Position numbers and translations under genes: made by a program | Assembly: GCA_009924735.1 (NCBI GenBank) | Contig: RFQZ01000017.1 | Span: 1-53,310, forward strand | From: Flavobacteriia bacterium | GTDB taxonomy: Bacteria > Bacteroidota > Bacteroidia > Flavobacteriales_D > Crocinitomicaceae | Direction of reading: 5' to 3' | Length of the DNA stretch: 53,310 bases | Part shown: piece after piece, positions 47,299 through 53,310 of the stretch | How positions within the stretch are numbered: the stretch's first letter is position 1 | How the letters are laid out: every line of letters starts with the position of its first letter | Notes under the pieces: generated by a model | Told to the model about the DNA's origin: nothing | The model's input: the letters and a program-made list of their open reading frames with translations, nothing else | Databases searched by the model: none

Positions 47299-50004
47299 AT
47301 GAAGTTTCAGAATACCATTATAATAAGTTTGTTTCTTTTTTTGATTGGAACTCAATCCTATACACAAGGTCAAATTGTTTTATGCTTGGGTCAAGATGCG
47401 AATGTTTGTCCAGGACAAACCGTAACCATAAACAATTGTAATGCGGGAAATCTAAACGTTGCGGGGATCTACTTAAACGCTCCTTCAAGTGTAAATTTAT
47501 CAGATGACAGCTGGTCAGGTGCCGTAAACATTGGATTTCCATTTAATTTTTATGGTCAAAATTACAATCAATGTGTCATTGGTTCTAACGGATTGATTTC
47601 ATTTAACCTGGCAAATGCCAACGGTTATTGTCCATGGTCTTTGGGTGGCGTACCTCCCCTTCCCACTGCTTCTTTCCCGTCTGCACGAAATTCAATCATG
47701 CTAACGTATCAAGACATCAACCCTTCGTTGGGTGGTCAAATTCAATATCAAACGATTGGTACGGCTCCAAACAGAAGGTTTGTAGTCCTTTACAAAAACA
47801 TTATGATGTTTAGCTGTACACAACAGTGTAATTACATGGCCATTGTTCTTTACGAAACTACCAATGTTTTTGAACTTCACATTGGTAACAAACCGATTTG
47901 CGCAGGCTGGAACAGTGGGTTAGCGATCCAAGGGTCGGAAAACAATCCGATGACAGTTGCGCACATTACGCCAGGAAGAAACAATACCGTTTGGGGTGCA
48001 AATCAGGATGCAAGAAGATTTACACCAACGGCTCCGAACAATACAAACAATTATGCAATGGCCCAAATTCCATATTTATTGGTATCAAGTGCAGGAACCA
48101 ATTTTTTGTGGGCAAACACGCTTGGACAGACTTTCCCTTACAACAATGGTGTATTGGTAGTTAACAATGTACCCTCTCCTGGTCCAACAGGATATTTCTT
48201 GTCCGGATCAGCCTGCAATACAAGCATTGGCTCTATAACCAACGATACCACATGGTTGACGATTGGTGGGGCTGCTGTCAATGTCTCGGTGACCAATGAC
48301 ATTTGTTCACAAGGTGTAGGTTCCGTTACCGCGACCCCAGCTGCGGGAAATCCACCTTTTACCTATTCTTGGACTCCTAACATTGGAAATACACAAACCG
48401 TAAACAACCTTGTTGCAGGAACCTATACCGTTAATGTTGTGGATGCAAGCGGATGTCCTGCTACAGGAACCGGCATTGTGGGTGACAACCCTGCCTCTTA
48501 TACCAGTTCATCCACCTTAATATCGTGCCCAGGCGGGAACAATGGAACAGCCACAGCAAACATGATTCCAGCCGCTGTTGGAACAACCTACCTTTGGAGC
48601 AATGGTCAAACCACCCAAACCGCAACAGGACTGGTAGCAGGAACGTACATTTGCACCCTAGCCTCTCCTTCTGGTTGTACTGACACTGTTATGGTGAATG
48701 TTACAGAAATACCTGGAATGGTTCTGAATCTAACCAATGTCATCGATGCCAGCTGTAACAGCATTTCAAACGGAAGCGCTACCGTAAATGTGACCCAAGG
48801 TACGGCTCCGTATTTCTATCAATGGACGGGTTCTATTTCTACAAGCAATACCGCAAATGATTTAGGTGCAGGTCCTCATACCGTAACCGTTACAGACGTT
48901 AATGGCTGTGTACAAACCATCAGTTTCAATATAAACGAGCCTCCTCCATTGAGCATCGTAAGCATGACACCAGACACTATGATTTGTCCAGAATCTTCCA
49001 TTACCTTGACAGCGCTTGGCACAGGAGGATCCTCTGCCTATATCTACAGCTGGTTGGATAATTTTGGAAATGCTTATGGTCCCGGAAGTTCGGTACTTGT
49101 AGATCCAGCAACTTCCCCTACGCAATATTGCCTTACGTTGTCTGAACAATGTGGGTCTCCGAGCACCCAACATTGTATGACCATTACATTCCCTGAACCC
49201 ATTCTTCCAAGTTGCGCTCCTGACGTACCCATTTTATGTATGCCGGGGAGTTTTACATTCTCCAACACATCCGGAAATGCCAATGAAATAGCCAGTACGG
49301 TTTACACATTTTCCAATGGTGACAATTATACCGTTGCGGGCACACAAAATTTCTCAAACACCTTTCCTTATCCCGGATTCTACAGTGTAAACATGACGGC
49401 TACCTCAATTTATGGGTGCGTATACACTGGCAGTGTTCAAGACATCGTTGAAGTAACTCCATTGCCAACTGCAGACTTCGTTTTATCGAGAAATCCAGTT
49501 ACCTGGTTTGAAACCTCAGTACAAGCCAATGACAATTCACAAGGGAACATCGTAAATTGGAACTGGACAAGCCAAGGTGCCGAAAGCATTACCAGTAATG
49601 GCATGAATGCTATGTTTACTTTTCCGCAAGGGGTTGTTGGGACTTACATGTTAAACTTAACTGTTACCACTGCACAAGGTTGCTCCGATTCAGTTTCATT
49701 GCCATTGCAAGTGATTCCGGACATCGTATTTTATGTACCGAATACCTTTACACCTGACAATGACGAACACAACCAAACGTGGAAATTTTATGTGGAGGGG
49801 ATTGACCAAATGGGATTTCATTTAACCGTTTACAATCGCTGGGGAGAAACCATTTGGGAAACTTATGATTCTACATCAGAATGGGACGGGAAATATGGTG
49901 ATAAATCAGTTGAACCAGGAATTTACACATGGACCGTTTGGTATAAAGACCGTGACAGCGATGGTAAAAAGACTAAATCTGGATACGTTCAAATCTTAAG
50001 ATAA
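47299..50004 (+). CDS. Giant secreted protein: SprB-like repeats with type B T9SS C-terminal domain
   Basis: 901 residues, signal peptide 1-22 (ending SYTQG). An N-terminal nidogen-like domain (about 65-250: GFPFNFYGQNYNQCVIGSNG, MLTYQDINPSLGGQ) is followed by SprB-type repeats (about 330-555: WTPNIGNTQTVNNLVAGTYT, LWSNGQTTQTATGLVAGTY, VTVTDVNGCVQT), two further PKD/Ig-type domains (about 555-810) and the type B sorting domain (about 812-901: VPNTFTPDNDEHNQT, TVYNRWGETIWE, EWDGKYGD, PGIYTWTVWYKD). SprB repeats occur in gliding adhesins of Flavobacterium. It is followed after 2 bases by a DUF4197 lipoprotein gene, so they are probably cotranscribed. Confidence 0.92.
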   Translation: MKFQNTIIISLFLFLIGTQSYTQGQIVLCLGQDANVCPGQTVTINNCNAGNLNVAGIYLNAPSSVNLSDDSWSGAVNIGFPFNFYGQNYNQCVIGSNGLISFNLANANGYCPWSLGGVPPLPTASFPSARNSIMLTYQDINPSLGGQIQYQTIGTAPNRRFVVLYKNIMMFSCTQQCNYMAIVLYETTNVFELHIGNKPICAGWNSGLAIQGSENNPMTVAHITPGRNNTVWGANQDARRFTPTAPNNTNNYAMAQIPYLLVSSAGTNFLWANTLGQTFPYNNGVLVVNNVPSPGPTGYFLSGSACNTSIGSITNDTTWLTIGGAAVNVSVTNDICSQGVGSVTATPAAGNPPFTYSWTPNIGNTQTVNNLVAGTYTVNVVDASGCPATGTGIVGDNPASYTSSSTLISCPGGNNGTATANMIPAAVGTTYLWSNGQTTQTATGLVAGTYICTLASPSGCTDTVMVNVTEIPGMVLNLTNVIDASCNSISNGSATVNVTQGTAPYFYQWTGSISTSNTANDLGAGPHTVTVTDVNGCVQTISFNINEPPPLSIVSMTPDTMICPESSITLTALGTGGSSAYIYSWLDNFGNAYGPGSSVLVDPATSPTQYCLTLSEQCGSPSTQHCMTITFPEPILPSCAPDVPILCMPGSFTFSNTSGNANEIASTVYTFSNGDNYTVAGTQNFSNTFPYPGFYSVNMTATSIYGCVYTGSVQDIVEVTPLPTADFVLSRNPVTWFETSVQANDNSQGNIVNWNWTSQGAESITSNGMNAMFTFPQGVVGTYMLNLTVTTAQGCSDSVSLPLQVIPDIVFYVPNTFTPDNDEHNQTWKFYVEGIDQMGFHLTVYNRWGETIWETYDSTSEWDGKYGDKSVEPGIYTWTVWYKDRDSDGKKTKSGYVQILR

Positions 50005-50006
50005 TT

Positions 50007-50732
50007 ATGAAAAACCTTTACTTTCTCATTCTAATTTCTGTTGCCCTAAGTGCTTGTGATGTTATCGATTTATCTAACCTTCCAACCTCAGCGCCAACAA
50101 CGGTAACGAAACCTCAATTGACGAATGACGAAGTTATTCAAGGATTAAAAGAAGCTTTGAATGTTGGCATAAAAAACGCCATTGATTCTTCTTCAATTGT
50201 AGATGGATTTTTGAAGAACAAAGACATCAGACTTCCCTTCCCTCCTGACGCCATTAAAGTGAAGGATAAAGCGATTGCTTTGGGTATGCAGAACCAAGTA
50301 GATAAATTTGAGACCACCTTAAATAAAGCCGCAGAGGAAGCTGTAAAAGAAGCTTTGCCAATTTTTAAAGAGGCCATTTTGGGTATGTCCATACAAGATG
50401 GATTTTCAATTTTGAAAGGAGGAGATGGCGCTGCTACAAAATTTTTGAAGGATAACACCACTGCCAATCTGAAAACAGCTTTTTTACCTAAGGTTAAAGC
50501 CGCAACTTCAAAGGTGCAACTTACAAATTATTGGAACCCAATTATTACCAAATACAATACAGTAACTGCTTTGTCCGGCGGTGAAAAAATCAATCCAGAC
50601 TTGGATGCTTATGTAACAGAATTGGCTATTCAAGGTCTTTTCAAGATGGTTGAAAAGGAAGAGAATAAAATTCGGAAGGATCCTGTTGCTCGGGTGACCG
50701 ATCTGTTAAGCAAAGTATTCGGCAGTCTATAG
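50007..50732 (+). CDS. DUF4197 family lipoprotein
   Basis: 241 residues; the leader MKNLYFLILISVALSACDV ends in a canonical lipobox (LSAC, Cys17). The body is helical and shows DUF4197 landmarks: LTNDEVIQGLKEALNVGIKNA near the N-terminus, IRLPFPPDAIKVKD, LNKAAEEAVKEALPIFKEAI and a C-terminal ELAIQGLFKMVEKEE with the IRKDPVARVTDLL tail. The function is unknown; it probably sits on the periplasmic face of a membrane. It starts 2 bases after the SprB-repeat gene. Confidence 0.88.
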   Translation: MKNLYFLILISVALSACDVIDLSNLPTSAPTTVTKPQLTNDEVIQGLKEALNVGIKNAIDSSSIVDGFLKNKDIRLPFPPDAIKVKDKAIALGMQNQVDKFETTLNKAAEEAVKEALPIFKEAILGMSIQDGFSILKGGDGAATKFLKDNTTANLKTAFLPKVKAATSKVQLTNYWNPIITKYNTVTALSGGEKINPDLDAYVTELAIQGLFKMVEKEENKIRKDPVARVTDLLSKVFGSL

Positions 50733-50743
50733 TCCCCTTCTAC

Positions 50744-51760
50744 TTGAAACATTTTCCCCCTACAGAATTGGCTTTAAATGCTTGTCAGCAAGTATATCAT
50801 TTAGGGTTATCGCCTGAGAATATTGCCGATACCATTTTATTGGTCGGTGACCAAGACAGGGTTTCTTTGATTTCCGATTTTTTTGATGAGATCACTCATA
50901 AAAGCAATCACAGAGAATTTGTTTGCCATACTGGTATCTATCATGGCAAAAGAATCAGTGCATTGTCAACGGGAATTGGTACAGACAACATAGACATTAC
51001 GGTTAATGAACTCGATGCCTTGGTCAACATTGATTTACAGAATCGTACTGAAATCGCTGAAAAAAAGAAACTTAAACTGATACGCATAGGGACTTGCGGA
51101 ATCTTGCAACCACAAATACCCATTCACAGCTACATCGTTTCTTCACATGCCTTTGGTTTAGACAACGTTGCTCATTTCTACGACATTGATTTTTTAGACC
51201 ACGAGGTCTTTATGAACGATAAGCTGAAAACATTTTTAAATCTTCCAGAACGCATCAGTCCATACTTTGTATCTGCAGACCCTTCATTGACCTACCTACT
51301 TACGAGCGACCGTGCTTTTCCGGGCATTACGATTACCAGTTCTGGTTTCTACGGTCCGCAAGGAAGACAATTGCGACTCAATACAAAAATCGCCGACATC
51401 CAAATGAAATCACAGTATTTCGAGGAAAATTCGCTAAGGCTTATGAACTTTGAAATGGAAAGTTCTGCGTTATTCGCGTTAGGAAGAGCCTTAGGTCATC
51501 AGTGCGCAACCATTTGCTTGGGTGTGGCTAATCGTCCTACAGAAACATTTTCAGATGGTTACAAGGAGCATATGCAGGGTTTGATAGCATATGTATTGGG
51601 AATAGGCCTCAACGACGTTGGGAATTTCCTTTCTACAGGGTCCGCACCAAGATGCCCAAAAATCAATGAGAACATATTTCCCTTTCAATTTGGACAATTT
51701 TATTTTTTTTCCTTTGTGGGACACCAAGCTAATTTCGGGTGCTTTTCCTTTAGGCGGTGA
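50744..51760 (+). CDS. Nucleoside phosphorylase (uridine phosphorylase-like) with an aberrant C-terminus
   Basis: 338 residues starting at TTG 50744 (N-terminus TELALNACQQVYHLGLSPEN matches the family, and no ATG is suitable). Conserved phosphorylase motifs: ILLVGDQDRV, STGIGTDNIDITVNELDAL, KLIRIGTCG, SGFYGPQGR and MNFEMESSALFALGRALGH. It should release ribose-1-phosphate from nucleosides. Homology ends near residue 285 (GLIAYVL, position about 51598); the last 53 residues are the reverse complement of a TlpA-like gene and look like non-functional tail. Normal enzymes end within a few residues of this point. Confidence 0.88.
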   Translation: MKHFPPTELALNACQQVYHLGLSPENIADTILLVGDQDRVSLISDFFDEITHKSNHREFVCHTGIYHGKRISALSTGIGTDNIDITVNELDALVNIDLQNRTEIAEKKKLKLIRIGTCGILQPQIPIHSYIVSSHAFGLDNVAHFYDIDFLDHEVFMNDKLKTFLNLPERISPYFVSADPSLTYLLTSDRAFPGITITSSGFYGPQGRQLRLNTKIADIQMKSQYFEENSLRLMNFEMESSALFALGRALGHQCATICLGVANRPTETFSDGYKEHMQGLIAYVLGIGLNDVGNFLSTGSAPRCPKINENIFPFQFGQFYFFSFVGHQANFGCFSFRR

Positions 51761-51850
51761 CGATACTTCTTTTTGGTTGAAGCAAAATGCAGCACAAAGA
51801 ATGACGGCAAGCATCATAAAAGGAAGGAAAATTGTTTTGTTTTTCATCAT
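51551..51850 (-). pseudogene. Truncated TlpA-like thioredoxin-fold protein
   Basis: 99 residues starting at ATG 51850, overlapping the murA stop (ATGATGA). A lipoprotein-like leader (1-23, AVILCAAFC) and TlpA motifs are clear: KGKAPEISLVSHKGKKI, then VLIDFWASWCGPCRKEIPNV with an intact CGPC redox site. Homology stops at AYSQY (position about 51593), only 16 residues past the CxxC, and the frame then runs 13 residues into antisense of the nucleoside phosphorylase gene. The second half of the thioredoxin fold, including the cis-proline strand, is missing, so a folded product is unlikely. Confidence 0.75.
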
Positions 51851-53154
51851 CCAATTCTTCTGATGTCGGCACCAATGTTATTGAGACGTATTTCAATGTC
51901 TTGGTATCCGCGGTCAATTTGTTCAATGTTATGGATTACGCTTTTTCCTCTGGCGGACAAGGCAGCAATTAGGAGTGAAACCCCCGCACGAATGTCAGGT
52001 GAGGTCATGGAAATTCCGCGCAATTGAAACTCTCGATTCAAACCAATTACGGTCGCACGGTGTGGATCGCAAAGGATGATTTGTGCGCCCATGTCAATTA
52101 ATTTATCGACAAAAAACAACCTTGACTCGAACATTTTTTGGTGAATCAACACAGAACCTTTGGCTTGGGTTGCAATGACAAGGATGATGGACAATAAATC
52201 TGGGGTAAATCCTGGCCATGGTGCATCGTAAACGGTAAGGATGGAGCCATCAATAAACGTATCAATTTCGTAATTTTCTTGTGCAGGAATGTAGATGTCA
52301 TCCCCTCGTCTTTCGAGCTTAACACCCAGACGTTTAAACACATTCGGGATGATTCCCAAGTTGTCCCAACTCACGTCTTTAATGGTGATTTCAGATTGTG
52401 TCATGGCAGCCAATCCAATAAAACTTCCAATTTCGATCATATCGGGAAGAATTCTATGAAAGCAACCTTTAAGTTCAGACACACCTTCAATGTGAAGTAA
52501 GTTGGAACCAATGCCTTCTATTTTTGCGCCCATCGAATTCAACATCTTACATAACTGCTGAATGTAGGGTTCACAAGCCGCATTGTAGAAAGTTGTTTTA
52601 CCTTTCGCCATAACAGCAGCCATGAGTATGTTCGCTGTACCCGTTACAGAAGCCTCGTCCAAATGGATGTAGGTTCCTTTCAAGTGTTTTGCTTCGATGG
52701 AATAAAAATGTTCTCCCGCGTCGTAGTTAAATTTTGCGCCAAGCAGGGTGAAACCTTCAAAATGGGTATCTAGCCTTCTTCGACCAATTTTATCTCCCCC
52801 TGGTTTTGGGATAAAACCTTTCCCAAAGCGTGCGAGCAGAGGGCCAACAATCATAATAGAACCGCGAAGCGAGGAGGCTCTTTTCTTAAAATCCTCCGTT
52901 TCTAGGTAACTTAAATCAATTTCTTTGGCTTGAAAAATATAGGTTCCTTTCTCGACTTTCTCCACCTTCACACCCATGGTTTGGAGCAAACCAATGAGTT
53001 TATTAACATCGACAATATCGGGTACGTTGGAAATTGTGACTTTTTCGGAAGTTAACAAAGGAGCACAAAGAACTTGAAGTGCTTCATTTTTTGCGCCTTG
53101 AGGATAAAGGTCCCCTTTTAGTGGTTTTCCACCATAAATTTCAAAAGATGCCAT
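51847..53154 (-). CDS. murA: UDP-N-acetylglucosamine 1-carboxyvinyltransferase, Cys-to-Asp variant
   Basis: 435 residues. MurA motifs: GAKNEALQVLCAPLL with the catalytic K22, LRGSIMIVGPLLARFGKG, KPGGDKIGRRRLDTHF, ASVTGTANILMAA and DRGYQDIEIRLNNIGA. The residue equivalent to E. coli Cys115 (in the PGGC loop) is Asp121 here. It transfers enolpyruvate to UDP-GlcNAc, the first step of peptidoglycan synthesis; Asp at this position is active but cannot be alkylated by fosfomycin. The ATG overlaps the preceding stop by one base (TAATG), and the TlpA fragment follows directly. Confidence 0.97.
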   Translation of the reverse strand: MASFEIYGGKPLKGDLYPQGAKNEALQVLCAPLLTSEKVTISNVPDIVDVNKLIGLLQTMGVKVEKVEKGTYIFQAKEIDLSYLETEDFKKRASSLRGSIMIVGPLLARFGKGFIPKPGGDKIGRRRLDTHFEGFTLLGAKFNYDAGEHFYSIEAKHLKGTYIHLDEASVTGTANILMAAVMAKGKTTFYNAACEPYIQQLCKMLNSMGAKIEGIGSNLLHIEGVSELKGCFHRILPDMIEIGSFIGLAAMTQSEITIKDVSWDNLGIIPNVFKRLGVKLERRGDDIYIPAQENYEIDTFIDGSILTVYDAPWPGFTPDLLSIILVIATQAKGSVLIHQKMFESRLFFVDKLIDMGAQIILCDPHRATVIGLNREFQLRGISMTSPDIRAGVSLLIAALSARGKSVIHNIEQIDRGYQDIEIRLNNIGADIRRIG

Positions 53155-53310
53155 TACTTTTTAAATTTTTTCTTTTGTTTTTGTTTAAAATTCTTGTTGT
53201 ATTTTTTGTTGTTATTGTTATTACCTATACCCATTGACCTTAACAGGGTATTGGTGTTGACCAATTCATCCGGATTATCCAATACCAAATCGCCATGAGA
53301 AAGCTCTCTT
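53154..53310 (-). CDS. C-terminal end of a DUF4290-like protein, partial
   Basis: Fifty-one codons before TAA (53154-53156) are visible; the start lies beyond the window. The tail is NPDELVNTNTLLRSMGIG followed by an asparagine/lysine-rich run. In Flavobacteriia a DUF4290 protein ending in such a basic tail is often found immediately upstream of murA, and the TAATG overlap with murA matches that arrangement. The identification is from context and tail composition only. Confidence 0.45.
   Translation of the reverse strand, partial: RELSHGDLVLDNPDELVNTNTLLRSMGIGNNNNNKKYNKNFKQKQKKKFKK

Noticed and set aside
51551-51850. The 99-residue TlpA fragment as a complete small redox protein
   Set aside because: The thioredoxin fold needs the strands and cis-proline that normally follow CGPC by 40-60 residues; here the reading ends after 27 residues of unrelated antisense-derived and linker sequence.

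Overview
This 53.3-kb window is a chromosomal segment from a Bacteroidota bacterium, most likely Flavobacteriales (a Crocinitomicaceae/Fluviicola-like genome would fit). The evidence is: two large secreted proteins ending in the gliding-motility/type B type IX secretion sorting domain, SprB-like and PKD repeats, DUF6089- and PorV/PorQ-like outer-membrane proteins, fused E1 alpha/beta 2-oxoacid dehydrogenase, B12-dependent MutAB, and repeated TAnnTTTG -7 promoter elements just upstream of start codons. I see no rRNA, tRNA, CRISPR array, insertion sequence or prophage. The gene order is compact, with many 1-4 bp start/stop overlaps, and looks like vertically inherited core genome.

Layout: 1-2229 (minus) cysteine desulfurase then a glycosyltransferase (cut by the window edge). 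2287-4745 (plus) three exported proteins of unknown role. 4761-6943 (minus) a sulfur module: TauE/SafE permease and an MBL-fold/double-rhodanese persulfide dioxygenase-like enzyme. 7033-7674 (plus) flavin reductase-like protein. 7721-9638 (minus) fba-accD. 9740-12179 (plus) a 49-residue small protein and a GH20 hexosaminidase. 12252-17136 (plus) menB, pepD, ribBA, a LolD-like ATPase and a TIGR02757 protein. 17133-20698 (minus) DUF6089 protein, pyrD, HMG-CoA lyase and an anchored unknown. 20755-21521 (minus) an ECF-like sigma factor followed at once by a 59-residue single-pass membrane protein absent from ordinary ORF lists. 21619-24970 (minus) a translationally coupled envelope operon: lipoprotein, PorV/PorQ-like barrel, helix-hairpin-helix plus beta-barrel protein. 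25062-29902 (plus) mutA-mutB, a secreted protein and an FtsB/DivIC-like protein. 29899-33228 (minus) surE, a small membrane protein, lpxB and a SpoIID-domain protein. 33289-36289 (plus) NlpC/P60 peptidase, epimerase, glyA. 36295-39165 (minus) a polytopic membrane protein, a von Willebrand A protein and aroQ. 39171-40067 xerD. 40064-43480 (minus) gdhA and the E1 fusion, separated by a strong terminator. 43736-51760 (plus) two giant T9SS cargo proteins, a DUF4197 lipoprotein and a nucleoside phosphorylase. 51551-53310 (minus) a DUF4290-like tail, murA and a truncated TlpA-like thioredoxin.

Most interesting points: (1) near 51595 a nucleoside phosphorylase and a TlpA thioredoxin gene are joined tail to tail with both C-termini missing, which is either a real deletion or an assembly chimera; (2) the sigma factor plus mini membrane protein, whose coding sequence contains a nested hairpin followed by a T-tract; (3) the lipoprotein/PorV-like/HHH-barrel operon, a candidate for an undescribed envelope system; (4) MurA with Asp in place of the fosfomycin-target Cys; (5) promoter elements so close to start codons that some transcripts should be leaderless. 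All family names rest on motif recognition without database searches.
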